This document shows positions 30,665 through 40,760 of a stretch of DNA of 64,000 nucleotides, in pieces. The stretch is taken from contig JALGPX010000013.1 of NCBI GenBank assembly GCA_023515795.1, positions 1 to 64,000 of the forward strand, written 5' to 3'. Below the pieces are notes generated by a model, which was not told the origin of the DNA, made no database searches, and saw only the letters and a program-made list of their open reading frames with translations. The position numbers and the translations under genes were made by a program. Positions within the stretch are counted from its first letter, which is position 1. The number at the start of each line of letters is the position of its first letter. The stretch comes from Amoeboaphelidium occidentale (Eukaryota; Aphelidiomycota; Aphelidea).

Positions 30665-31576
30665 ATGAATATTATATTGAGACTCACGTGTATGCTTTGC
30701 TTTGCGGTATTCTGTTACGCGCACACTATGAATGACAGGGTTCAGCCTGGAGCTGAACATCACATAATTGACATCAACGATTTTGAAGGACTGGATGGAG
30801 GAGCTTCAGAAGACGACGTTGCACTGCATAATGAACTGGTTGATATCATTATTTATGTGTGTGGGGAGCAAACTTATCTTCGTTTGACTATACAACAGGC
30901 CTTGAGTACGAATTTGCCAAAAACATGCCTAGATGCCATCGCGAAACTGCAGTCAATCCGGCTTACACCCATAAAGACCCTTGAAGTTGCGGTCCACCCA
31001 GAATTTACTACATGGATGGAGTTTTATGAAATGCTGAATAGCTTCAATTTGTTATACTTGACGAACCTCCATTTAATCAATGTATCTGTCCAACAGTGGC
31101 TTTCGTTTTTGGAGTATCTTGAGTCATTTCCTATTCACACTACGCTATGTCCCACAAATATCGTTCTTGTGGGTGGGAAGAGCTCGGTTAGCTCGGTGCT
31201 TCAGCTTTTGGATAAATGTCGCTGGGTTAATAGGATGTTTCTTGGGAGCGATAGCTTGAGTTCTGAACCTGAAAATGTTTCAATAAGAAGAATTACTACG
31301 CTTCAATTAATCATTTTTGATGGTATCGATCTCAGTAGTCGTGCAGTATATGATAAAGCCCACAAAATCGTTATGTCGGCTGAGAGACTCTCCGCGTTAG
31401 TGTTAAGCCGAACACAGATCAATTATTTCGACACAGAAGATTTGTTTCTGGATGTCCTCTTCAGGAACATTTATACTTCTATTCAACTCTTTGAGCCAAC
31501 TTTCTCACAAGATCAGACGAATGCACTCAAAGCTACGATAGAAGAGTGTAGACAAAACAAAGGCTTTATAAGTTAA
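30665..31576 (+). CDS. Orphan secreted protein with leucine-rich character
   Basis: 303 residues from the ATG at 30665, chosen because it exposes a classic signal peptide (MNIILRLTCMLCFAVFCYA); an in-frame ATG at 30578 would bury it under 29 residues. The mature part is rich in Leu/Ile with irregular LRR-like steps (LYLTNLHLINVSVQQWLSFLEYL). It has five cysteines and no membrane segment. I recognise no family. It sits alone on the plus strand between symplekin and the coiled-coil gene. It could be a lineage-specific exported protein, but no role is visible. Confidence 0.6.
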   Translation: MNIILRLTCMLCFAVFCYAHTMNDRVQPGAEHHIIDINDFEGLDGGASEDDVALHNELVDIIIYVCGEQTYLRLTIQQALSTNLPKTCLDAIAKLQSIRLTPIKTLEVAVHPEFTTWMEFYEMLNSFNLLYLTNLHLINVSVQQWLSFLEYLESFPIHTTLCPTNIVLVGGKSSVSSVLQLLDKCRWVNRMFLGSDSLSSEPENVSIRRITTLQLIIFDGIDLSSRAVYDKAHKIVMSAERLSALVLSRTQINYFDTEDLFLDVLFRNIYTSIQLFEPTFSQDQTNALKATIEECRQNKGFIS

Positions 31577-31621
31577 GAATGATTATCGTTGAAACTCCAA
31601 TAATATATTTTCAGCTAATAA

Positions 31622-32881
31622 TTAATGGGCACGTAAATATCGTAGCTGAAGACGAATAGAATCGATGTGTGCTTCAACATCATCGAGCTTGTCCTCGATT
31701 TCTCCCTTCTTTCTCCTTGTCGCAGACGTACTGATTGCAATCGGTAGCTTTCTGTACTCGGCCTCTAAATTATCCTTTTTCATGCATAGATTCGAAAGGG
31801 ATTCTTCCAAGCTATTTATCTTGCTGGACAAATCTTCACCATCAGATGCTGAGTTTGGTCCATTAGGTGATTCCACACGGCTTTCAGAAGTCTCAACCTG
31901 AGGCAAATTAGGACAAGAAGTTTCAACAGAACTTCCATAAATAACGTTAAGATTCATTCTTTCAAGACATTGTTGAAGATAATCAATTTGCTCCTTATGA
32001 CGTTCCATCTGATCCCTGAGCCATACAACTTCTCTGTTTTCTCTTCTTTCAAAATCTCTAATTGTACCCTCCTTAGAATTTACAGTGTCCTTTAAACTTG
32101 CCAGTTCCGTGAAAGATCGTTCGAGCTCAATCTTCAAAGTTTGCTTTTCCCTCTGTAACGCTTCAACTTGTCGCATAAGTTCCTGATTGTTTTCCTTTAA
32201 ACTTGCGTCTTCTTTTTCGAAGGCTTTAAAAGTGATCCTAATTTCTTGAAGTTCCTTTTCTAGGGAAACATTACGCGCCTTAAGTTCTGCATTCTCTTTT
32301 GAAAACTCTTCAACTTTGTCTCCCAGCGAATAGAACGACTGTAGTTTCTTTAAGAGTTGATCATGTTGTTCTTCAAAGTGTCTTTCGGATACTTCAGCCT
32401 GTCGCAAATGTAATTCTAGTTCGTAGCTATGTTGCCTTTCAATCTCCAAGTCCCGTTTCAACTTGTAAATTTCCTCCAATAATTCACGCTCTCTCCAAGA
32501 GCCGTTAGCTGTTGGCGTACCGTTCTTTGAAGCACTTCGTTGCACTCTTCTATCGATTTGTGAACGAAGTGGTGAAGATTTAATGAACATGGAAGATGTT
32601 GGTAATTCTCCAGTTACGTTCGACAAATGTGTCCCTTCAAGCTTCTGGGTTTCCCTATGATCAGAGCGTTCCTGCGAAGTGACCGCGCTGTTAAGCTCTT
32701 CCCAGTCGATTATTCTTGATAGCTCGTTTATTGATTCTGACAGTTCCACCGTTCTAACATGTTGTCCATCCTCAGAAAACAGATCATCGTCGTTATTGCT
32801 GTTCTCGTTCACAGATTCATTAGTCAAATACAGTGAAGACAATTCTTTGACTTCTTCTTGGTCACTTGTTACAATCGACAT
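31622..32881 (-). CDS. Long coiled-coil protein
   Basis: 419 residues from the ATG at 32881. An acidic, Ser-rich N terminus (~1-120) is followed by a near-continuous coiled coil (~125-310; RERELLEEIYKLKRDLEIERQ, ELKARNVSLEKELQEI). After a short linker comes a separate C-terminal helical module (KDNLEAEYRKLPIAIST, RRKKGEIEDKLDDVEAHI, LQLRYL). That last block resembles tails of centrosomal or ciliary coiled-coil proteins, which is inference only. GRC3 ends 56 nt upstream on the same strand. Confidence 0.65.
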   Translation of the reverse strand: MSIVTSDQEEVKELSSLYLTNESVNENSNNDDDLFSEDGQHVRTVELSESINELSRIIDWEELNSAVTSQERSDHRETQKLEGTHLSNVTGELPTSSMFIKSSPLRSQIDRRVQRSASKNGTPTANGSWRERELLEEIYKLKRDLEIERQHSYELELHLRQAEVSERHFEEQHDQLLKKLQSFYSLGDKVEEFSKENAELKARNVSLEKELQEIRITFKAFEKEDASLKENNQELMRQVEALQREKQTLKIELERSFTELASLKDTVNSKEGTIRDFERRENREVVWLRDQMERHKEQIDYLQQCLERMNLNVIYGSSVETSCPNLPQVETSESRVESPNGPNSASDGEDLSSKINSLEESLSNLCMKKDNLEAEYRKLPIAISTSATRRKKGEIEDKLDDVEAHIDSIRLQLRYLRAH

Positions 32882-32937
32882 CAAAAGCTGGAAAAGATGC
32901 AACAACAAACAAACAAATCAACATGGCGCGGTCAACT

Positions 32938-34635
32938 TTAAGGACCCGATAGCCTTTTGCGCAAAAGATTCCTTCGAGGTTTTCTGACAGAATGCTTCAT
33001 TTGTACAGATTCAGCGTGGTATAGATCACCATAAGGAATATTTGACTCTCTGTCAAGGAAGAAAAGTTCTGGAGGTAAATTGATATTCCGCCGAACCATT
33101 ACATTAACACTCTCTTGATGCAATTCTTCAGCAGAGTACGGAGAAACCATAAAATAACCTCCTTTTGTTTTGCCAATACCATTAGAAGGAATTATTGCTC
33201 TAATCAAAGCCAAACCTAAGTGATCTCCGTTACTCTTTTGCAATGATACCACAGATGCGTTCAGAACCAAAAGTTTGTCAAGAGGTTCTAAATCTTCAGC
33301 GTCCTTAATTTCAACACTGATATCATCAAATGAAACAAAGACAGGCACACGCTTACTAAATGGCGTGAAATCGTACAACTGATAACCAAACTTTTCGTGT
33401 TCTCCAGCAAGAGCAAAATAAGATGCCATAGATAATGTTCTCACGTCTTTTGCCGATAAGCAAGACTTGCCATTTAAAGCTGATGGAATTAAAATTTCAC
33501 CTTCAATGCTAGGAACATCGTTATTCTTCTTGTTTAACTGAGTAAGTTGGAACAAAGCAGTTGGTTGAACTGTGTCGTGGAATTGCACAAAAGCATCGTA
33601 TCCAAGTCCTTTAAGCCACCCATGAGTATTTATAACCAGAGGAATGTTATGCGACATCATGTTGTTCTTGTAAAAGGAGTATAATTCTAGAACATTTTGC
33701 AAGTACCTATCTGGATCTGCATCTGCGGCCACATTTCCAAAGAAACAAGACTTGATGACATGCTTCTTCATATGCGTAAAATTGGGCCCTATCAGCGGAG
33801 ATTCTACGAGAACAATGCTAAGGTATCCTGGAGGACTAAATTCGCATTGCCCTGCGTCAGAATCCAGATAGGCAATGCGTTTAATACCAGAGGCCAGCAT
33901 TCTGTTGACTAGATACTTGCAAAATGTGGATTTTCCAGAATTCTTAAGGCCATATACCACGACCCTTTGCAAGCTTTCTGCTCCACAAATAGAATCAGCA
34001 GCTTTGCTCCATTCTTCACTGAATGAGAATACACCAGCGTCTAAAAGAGTGTTTGGAAAGAAGCCTTCAAATTCGTATCCTTGTAATCCGCTAAATATCT
34101 TTCCTCCGACGTTAATTGAATCGAGCTGTTCCAAACCATCATTTAATCTCGCCAAAAGCAAGACGGATTCATTGGTGCAGTTAAACACGAAGGCTTTAGC
34201 AGCTTCACTGAAATAATTTATAAGTTCAGAAACTCTTTCGTCATCACTAGAAGCCTCAGATGTAAACGATACCGAAGGTAAACACAACGGGGCATAACAC
34301 GTCAACATGAAATCATCAGATGAGCTCATAGTATATCCCATGACAGATACTCGACCCCGTATGCAATTCGCAAGTACTCTTCCGTGAAATCTGAATTCTT
34401 TACCATAAGGTACTTTGGCCAATATCGAATTGCGATCAAGGACGTGTGTATTATGATCACCCAGCATCATCACTGGCGTTTCATTTCTAACATTTTCAAC
34501 GATATCCATACGTGCTGCACGCTCATCATTCATCACAGTTACTGCGCGTTCTGGCTTTCTTTCCGGTTTACGTTCTGGTAAAGATTCTTGCTGAACTTTT
34601 GCATTACTTGGGCGCAATACTGCAAATTTGTTCAT
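32938..34635 (-). CDS. GRC3: GRC3/NOL9 polynucleotide 5'-hydroxyl kinase
   Basis: 565 residues, one exon. Walker A GLKNSGKSTF near residue 230, the YLDSDAGQCEFSPPG block, the CFFGNVAADADPDRY segment and PLVINTHGWLKGLGYD are the signature of the Grc3/Nol9/Clp1 kinases; the KNSGKST form and absence of a Clp1 N domain favour Grc3. It phosphorylates the cleaved ITS2 pre-rRNA end together with Las1. A tandem ERKPERKPER repeat is near the N terminus. Confidence 0.9.
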   Translation of the reverse strand: MNKFAVLRPSNAKVQQESLPERKPERKPERAVTVMNDERAARMDIVENVRNETPVMMLGDHNTHVLDRNSILAKVPYGKEFRFHGRVLANCIRGRVSVMGYTMSSSDDFMLTCYAPLCLPSVSFTSEASSDDERVSELINYFSEAAKAFVFNCTNESVLLLARLNDGLEQLDSINVGGKIFSGLQGYEFEGFFPNTLLDAGVFSFSEEWSKAADSICGAESLQRVVVYGLKNSGKSTFCKYLVNRMLASGIKRIAYLDSDAGQCEFSPPGYLSIVLVESPLIGPNFTHMKKHVIKSCFFGNVAADADPDRYLQNVLELYSFYKNNMMSHNIPLVINTHGWLKGLGYDAFVQFHDTVQPTALFQLTQLNKKNNDVPSIEGEILIPSALNGKSCLSAKDVRTLSMASYFALAGEHEKFGYQLYDFTPFSKRVPVFVSFDDISVEIKDAEDLEPLDKLLVLNASVVSLQKSNGDHLGLALIRAIIPSNGIGKTKGGYFMVSPYSAEELHQESVNVMVRRNINLPPELFFLDRESNIPYGDLYHAESVQMKHSVRKPRRNLLRKRLSGP

Positions 34636-34736
34636 CGTTGAAAGGAAAAGAGTGATAAAGAAACTTTACAGCTCAAATACCACTAGAAGGTCGTAATAAG
34701 TCGAGGGGCTTGTAATTTGAAGGCAAAGCTGTAATC

Positions 34737-35769
34737 ATGATAATCAGTCTCACAAAAGCTGTCTCGCGTTCTATGCCAACTCGCAATGATATACCACAGA
34801 GAGCTAATGCAGAACGCGTGCTTTACTTTACCGCCGTTGTCCAAACCTCAATTGACATTGATTACTCAAATGGGCTCTACTTTGGCGGAGTGTTCTTCAA
34901 AGAAGCACGAAAGTCTAAAGGTTTTGACACTCGCACTTCAATTGGCAAAATCAAATTTACATCTCGAAAGTGGACTTCGATTATGCCGGAGAACTTCATT
35001 TCAGAATTTTCCTCACATTTTCGCCATTCGGAAAGCTGGAACTCTATTTTTGGACCTCAACGGCGAGACATGACAACCTATGATCAAGAACAACAACACT
35101 TCAATGATTACTTCCTGGCGTTGGATTTAGTGGATGTCGCGAATCTTGAACGCCAGTTCTCTGAGAATATGTTAGTTTACATTTACTCACTAGAGCTAAT
35201 GCTTTAGAATCTTACATCATAATCAGGCCATTATGGATGAAGTTTTGACGTGGTTGTCACAAGCTGAGGACGAAACTGCGGAGTCGGCTGAAGATGCTAG
35301 CGTTTTTGACCCGTACCGATATCTTTCTTCGACTTCAGTGTCTATTCATGAGCTCAGTCCTGTTTCACCGAGCAGATCATCAGCACGCGACTACAACACA
35401 AATGATCAAGCAACAGAGAAACACACGGAAAGGCACATAGAACGACAAGACTCTACTCCAACTTCTCCTGTCAAGTATCATAGGTTGAGTGAAGATTTAC
35501 CAAGTACGCCCAAATCTTTGGAAAAAGTTAAACAACCAACATCAGCAAGCCTGGAAAGATCTCCGTCTCATGCATTATCTGGTTCAAAGTCACAGTCTCA
35601 CTCTCTGACAAGCCTAGAAAGAACTTGTTCGAACGCTGGAATTTTCAAATCAAGGATACCAGTTTTAAGCAGCAGAAACAACGTTAGACTCTCATCATCA
35701 TCAATTTCGTCACTGGAGAACATGTACAAGCCATCGCGGCTAAGATCTCCTTCTAAACCTGATAGTTAA
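34737..35769 (+). CDS. Orphan protein with Ser-rich tail
   Basis: Exons 34737-35170 and 35208-35769 give 331 residues; the 37-nt intron (GTTAGT...TTTAG) restores one frame across two otherwise separate frames. The N-terminal half looks globular (ERVLYFTAVVQTSIDIDY, GLYFGGVFFKEARK, SFSSHFRHSESWNSIF-like). The C-terminal half is low complexity with repeated SLE motifs (SLEKVK, SLERSPS, SLERTCS, SLENMY) and many Ser-Pro sites, suggesting phosphorylation. I do not recognise the family. An in-frame ATG at 34773 is an alternative start. Confidence 0.55.
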
Positions 35770-35787
35770 TTGACTTAGATATAAATT

Positions 35788-37797
35788 TTATTCTGATTTG
35801 AATTTCGCTTTGATTTCTTCCTTCAAAGTATCGATTTCAGCATTTGATACATTAAAATCAGCAGACGAAATAGTGGAACTTAACGCAACAGGGCTGCTTA
35901 TTGTCTGAATAACATCTTTTCTACGCTTGTACTCCACATTCCTAGCTTGTGCCCTCGCGGCAGATGGAAATGATTCAATCAGTAACTTGACAATATGGTC
36001 AGAAGCAAAATAAATATGCTCCCAGAAGATAATTGCTGCCAAAACTGAGACCCACAACCATGGATCTTTAAAGTCAGGGTCTGGGTTTCTGTAGAAATAA
36101 ATCCATACACTGTTTGCAGCAAACGATGTCCAAACTAGAAGCTTCATGTTTTGTAACCACGGTCCAATTGTTTCTTCTCTTGTCGGTATGGGGCGTCGTG
36201 TATTGAAACAAATCTTGAAAGCATCAGATCTCACTTCAATCCAATTATTTATCAGAGAGAACAAGGCTGCTAACGGGTAAACGCACGAGAATAGGGTTAC
36301 ATAGCCAAATTGGATGACCATTTCACTGTAATCATCATTCACATTATAATCAGGCAGTGCTGCTTCTTCCTCGACCTGTTTAGCGATAGTCATCTTCTCC
36401 ACATGACTTGAATCAACCAAATCGGTATCTTTTGTGGATTCAGAACCCTTTCTGTTAAACAACTTTGGAACATCTCGCAAAATTACAGGCAGAGCTGTCT
36501 CCATGAAAAAATTAATCAATTGCCCTGTGAGAATAAAGTAGACAACTTGGCCTTCAAACATTTTTACATCCAAATGTGCTTCTTTAATTGGGAGAAAGCC
36601 TTCCAGATAGGATGTGATGAAGCTTCCAAAAGGAACAAAAACAAGTCCATACATCAAAGGAGCACTGAAATTAATTATCGCGTTTGCCAGAAAAATCTTT
36701 TGATTAAGAGAATGAGCAAATGATCTTTGGTATTTCGGTTTCTCAAATTCTGTTAGTCTTTTAGCAGTAGCATAGTAAAACCCAGTAAATTGAGGTATCA
36801 AACCTGCATAAGCGATAGTCGGAGCAAAAGTAATATACTCTTTGAATGGACCAACGTAAGCGCTATCGATTACCATTTGAATACAGAAAATAACAAAGAC
36901 CAAGAAGGCAAGAGTAAGCGAAAGAAGAGCAATAATTAAAACTGTTATCCCAGACCTGATCCAGTCTTTCCAGAAAATGTTATCCATGATCATCTCACCA
37001 GTTATCATGTCTCTTTCCATAACATCCGGGACATATCCGCCTCGGACTTCATCTTCTTTGGAGCAATTCTGACAACCCCACAACAAACTCAATCTCTGTT
37101 CGCGCACAGCCCAAAATTCAACAAAAATCAAACCCCACAAACAAACCAGTCCTGTAAACCACGGAGAAAATTGCAAGCCGAACCAATAAATAGGCAGGCT
37201 GAGTATGGATGGAACCATGAGTGCAATGAGGTAAAACTGTAGAAAGTCAAAGTACAGCGCAATAGAGTGCCCAAAATGATCTCTAATTTCTGTCAAATCT
37301 CCAATGCTGAGAAAATAAGTCGAACGAAGCTTTTTCAGAAAGTCCTTATTATACTTTCGATGTTGCAACGCAAAGATTGTTTCAATTCTTGGCTTCCATA
37401 ATGGATTCTCAAACAAATTTAGGCCGCCAATTTCGCCTGTTGGTCCTGTCAATACGTTGTAAACTAAGCGCAGTCTATGCGAAGAACTCACTGCAAAGGG
37501 AGCATTTCGTTGCTGACCCTTCGTGAGCATTGACTGTAGATCATTAATATCAACTGAGCCTATTCCATTCACAACATCGCTAACGGTCTCTTTAATATGT
37601 TCTCTATGTAGCCTTTCTTGTGTGCATCTGACCAAAACAGCCAATTTTCCTTTGTCCTTCAATTGGACCAACTCATAGTCCAGCCCTTTAGACCTGAGCC
37701 CATGCAGGAGAAATGCAACTTCAGTAATTTCTTCCTCGTCACTGTTGCATTTTAAAATCACAGCGTAATCGAAATGATGATCATGGAATTCCCTCAT
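35788..37797 (-). CDS. Anoctamin/TMEM16 family protein
   Basis: 669 residues from the ATG at 37797 (an ATG at 37827 adds 10). The cytosolic N-terminal domain ends near residue 170, followed by about ten membrane segments. The family block EMVIQFGYVTLFSCVYPLA..LINNWIEVRSDAFK keeps the acidic residues that bind calcium in scramblases. IRDHFGHSIALYFDFLQFY opens the first membrane helix as usual. Members act as calcium-activated lipid scramblases or chloride channels; fungal Ist2 tethers ER to plasma membrane. MAK16 lies upstream on the same strand, 60 nt away. Confidence 0.93.
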   Translation of the reverse strand: MREFHDHHFDYAVILKCNSDEEEITEVAFLLHGLRSKGLDYELVQLKDKGKLAVLVRCTQERLHREHIKETVSDVVNGIGSVDINDLQSMLTKGQQRNAPFAVSSSHRLRLVYNVLTGPTGEIGGLNLFENPLWKPRIETIFALQHRKYNKDFLKKLRSTYFLSIGDLTEIRDHFGHSIALYFDFLQFYLIALMVPSILSLPIYWFGLQFSPWFTGLVCLWGLIFVEFWAVREQRLSLLWGCQNCSKEDEVRGGYVPDVMERDMITGEMIMDNIFWKDWIRSGITVLIIALLSLTLAFLVFVIFCIQMVIDSAYVGPFKEYITFAPTIAYAGLIPQFTGFYYATAKRLTEFEKPKYQRSFAHSLNQKIFLANAIINFSAPLMYGLVFVPFGSFITSYLEGFLPIKEAHLDVKMFEGQVVYFILTGQLINFFMETALPVILRDVPKLFNRKGSESTKDTDLVDSSHVEKMTIAKQVEEEAALPDYNVNDDYSEMVIQFGYVTLFSCVYPLAALFSLINNWIEVRSDAFKICFNTRRPIPTREETIGPWLQNMKLLVWTSFAANSVWIYFYRNPDPDFKDPWLWVSVLAAIIFWEHIYFASDHIVKLLIESFPSAARAQARNVEYKRRKDVIQTISSPVALSSTISSADFNVSNAEIDTLKEEIKAKFKSE

Positions 37798-37857
37798 TCG
37801 TCGCAAGCAAAAGCACGGCGAGGCCAATTTTCAAGCCGTTTACAACACGCAATTAGA

Positions 37858-38703
37858 CTAATTTATTGAGAGCACAACATCGTTCTCATTTTCATATTCA
37901 ATTTCGATTGATTTCCTCTGCTTCTTCTTCCTTGGTGGCTTCTGGTCTGCCGCAGCATCATCTTCATCATCATGATCAATACCAGAATCATCAGAGAAAT
38001 CTTCAAAATCTTCAGGGCGCAATGTATAATGACCTTCTAAATCTTCATCATCGTCATCTGCCTCTTCTTCGGAATATAAATCTTCTACGAATTCATCTTC
38101 TAATTCAACTTCTTCAACTTCATCCATGACTTTATCAAAAGCTTTCGTGTTCATATTGACGATGTCGTCATACATTTCTCCGTAAGTTCCGGACTTGAGA
38201 CGCTGTAGAAGTTCCTTTTCAATGCTTTGCTCTAATCTTGCCGCAGCCTCAGCCTTCAATTCTCTCTTTGCTTCTCTCCTTTCGATCTTCTTTTTAACTC
38301 CGATCAGTTTAGGTGTAGACTTCAATGCCAACTTCCTCATTTTGATCAGATACTGAGTTATCTTTGTCAGTCTTTGTTTGCACTTGTGTATAATGAACTT
38401 TGGCCAATAAATCAACTGTTCATCAATCTTTGCCAGTGCTTCTTGGTAATTCTTTGATAATTTCACGCGCTCCCACATTTTCGATGGACTATGCGCGCGC
38501 TCTATAGACTTCATATACAAATAAAGGATGCCATTCTCTTCTTTGATCGTGGCATATCTGCTGTTTGCCAAGGGACATGATTGTCGATTGCAAAGACCAG
38601 TCGCGTTATATTCGTTCCTGCAAAAGTTTTGCGTCTTCGATTTCACTTTGTATGAACAGAAGGACTGGTTAATTGACTGCCAAATGACTTCGTCGTGTTG
38701 CAT
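37858..38703 (-). CDS. MAK16: MAK16 ribosome biogenesis factor
   Basis: 281 residues, one exon. [44 protein letters not shown] and [16 protein letters not shown] are near-invariant in MAK16; the cysteines coordinate zinc. The rest matches the Mak16 C-terminal domain ([20 protein letters not shown]) and ends in a Glu/Asp-rich tail with a basic KKKQRKS. It acts in 60S assembly with Rpf1. It starts 56 nt from the divergent SRR1-like gene. Confidence 0.95.
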   Translation of the reverse strand: MQHDEVIWQSINQSFCSYKVKSKTQNFCRNEYNATGLCNRQSCPLANSRYATIKEENGILYLYMKSIERAHSPSKMWERVKLSKNYQEALAKIDEQLIYWPKFIIHKCKQRLTKITQYLIKMRKLALKSTPKLIGVKKKIERREAKRELKAEAAARLEQSIEKELLQRLKSGTYGEMYDDIVNMNTKAFDKVMDEVEEVELEDEFVEDLYSEEEADDDDEDLEGHYTLRPEDFEDFSDDSGIDHDDEDDAAADQKPPRKKKQRKSIEIEYENENDVVLSIN

Positions 38704-38759
38704 CTTTTCTGAAGCTGAAGTTCAATCGTGAAAGGAAAATTTTCTAAACTCAATAGAAA

Positions 38760-39518
38760 ATGATGGTTGACGACGACGGATTTATTCTTGTTCAAAGCAG
38801 AAGGCGCATTAGAGCGCGGAATATTGGCTCTTCCAATGATACCTTTAAAGTCAACGGCCCTGGATTTTCCATGGAGACAATTGTAAAGTATCTGCAATAT
38901 GATCGGTGACTTTAGCATGATGTTGGTGCTTATTTTAATAGGTCCGAACTAAGCAAAAAGATAACACGCTCAATGGTTGAGTCGTGGCTCCGGCATGAAA
39001 GTTTCGCTGTTGATAACATATTGTGTTATGGGATAGGCAGTTTGCAGTATTCCAACTCACGAAAACAGTTCGCCCTATTGAATATCATGAAAGAATTTCT
39101 TGGGAATATTGACGTTCTAGCTTATGACCCGATTATGGATGATGTTGATAAGAGAATCTTTTGTGATCATGGCTATGAACTAATTGAAGTTAATGAGGAA
39201 GCAAAGCGTTCAATATCACCAAATACTTTGGTGTACATGCCACGATGCCCTTTGTATCTTTACGAAAACATTTTTAGCTCTAATTTCTGCCCAGACGTGT
39301 TGGAGGGAGTAGTGATCATAGGCAACAATTACCGGAACATGAAACTGCAATTCTACGGAGAAGAGTTTGAGAAGAAATTCAAATGTATATCTAAATTGCT
39401 CCCTCATATGGAAATAACTAAACTGCCTACATTTGATTATACTCAAGAGTTTGAAGGACTGGTGGTCACGAAGCTGGTAAATCTTCCTAGCAAGAAAGAT
39501 GACTTCTGGATAATATGA
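38760..39518 (+). CDS. SRR1-like domain protein
   Basis: Exons 38760-38905 and 38942-39518, 240 residues. The N terminus DDDGFILVQSRRRIRARN resembles the basic start of SRR1 proteins. The SRR1 core is seen in ILCYGIGSLQYSNSRKQFALLNIMKEF, AYDPIMDDVDKRIFCDHGYELIE, YMPRCPLYLYENIF and VVIIGNNYRNM. Plant SRR1 works in light signalling and clock; yeast Ber1 is linked to microtubules. The biochemical role is not known. Confidence 0.88.
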
Positions 39519-39546
39519 CAAATCGATTTTATGTTATAGAGAATTT

Positions 39547-40564
39547 TTAGACATTTTGCGCAACATTCTTGTGAATGGTCAAATCAACAGTGTTTGCTTT
39601 AGCCTGAGAAGCTGCAGCTGTCATTTGTCTGTTTCCTAGATCGACAGGTGTAGTCTTTGGCAATGCCTAAAAAGTTTAAGAATAACGGCCAAATATAAAT
39701 ATTACCTTTGTCTCATAGACAACCTTCTGAAGAGTACCCTTCTTTTCAATATTTTGGAAGAATTGCTTACTAGAATTCTTGTATGAGTTCAATCCCAATA
39801 CAGAATTAGTTGTTGGAGATGCATTCTGCTCTTTATCGTAGTTGGCACCAGCAGCTTGTTGCAAACGGTCAATCATTGCCTTTTCAATCAAATCACCCTT
39901 CTTCATTGCAGTCAACTCAATGTGGTAAACCTTTACGGTTTCTTGAACACGTTTGCAATCATCAAGAGCGCGTGCCTTTTGCAGAGGACGAGCATTCTCA
40001 CCAGTCCATCTGATAAATACAAACTTGTTACGCTTATCAGTACCTAATTGAACACGCATGTAACCATACAACACCTGCGACTCATCCAAATGAGTCTTTA
40101 GTTCTTCCAAATCACCACTGCCTTCAGCAACTGTGATGATCTGTCTGTCATACTTGAAGACAGCCCATTTGATCTCATTGTTCACGTCCAACACCCTGCG
40201 GACGGTTTCATTGTTTGATTCTTGACTTGTTTCACGTGGCATTTTCTTAGCTGATTCTTGTTTAGAGTAACCTACAACAGATGATCAGTTAGACACGTAA
40301 TCATTATTACCTTTAAAAGAGTTATTAATTGTTTCTGGTTTCGAAGATGATGGAGAAGTTGCTTGGTTCAAATTATTAATCCTGTCCTTTAAGGATGGAG
40401 AACTTTGCTACAAAGAGTAAGTGATTACAAAGAAAGTCAAGGTCGTACCATAAACTGCAGAAAAGTTTGTTCGGATGACAAGCCCTTCTTATATTGTCAA
40501 AGTCATTCAGAGTATGATCGCATAACAACCCAATCCGATCAAGCAATGACTCCAAGCGAAACAT
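39547..40564 (-). CDS. Coactosin-like ADF-H protein with an N-terminal extension
   Basis: The core exon 40271-39706 and last exon 39666-39547 are firm. The ADF-H domain reads IKWAVFKYDRQIITVAEGS, GYMRVQLGTDKRNKFVFIRWTGEN, ALDDCKRVQETVKVYHIEL and QAAGANYD, as in coactosin. Upstream exons 40402-40311 and 40564-40449 can be joined in phase (total 297 residues) to give a novel N terminus (MFRLESLLDRIGLLCDHTL). The first of these junctions needs an AAG acceptor and is uncertain. Coactosin binds F-actin and opposes capping. Confidence 0.75.
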
Positions 40565-40760
40565 TGATGGCCTCGTAAAGTCACACACCAAAGAAATTGT
40601 TCCTTATATAGGAAACTCTTGGAACTAGCAAGATCAGCCGCTTGTTGTTACAACTTTTTATAAAACTTCGTTTGCTCATTGCATACGATGAATGCTATCA
40701 TTTGCGATTCCTAAAGACTCTGCGCATCACTGTAAGAATTGATGAACGTATCTATTAAGC

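Noticed and set aside
38973-39518. SRR1 gene starting at the internal Met
   Set aside because: A spliced first exon at 38760-38905 adds the family-like N terminus in frame.
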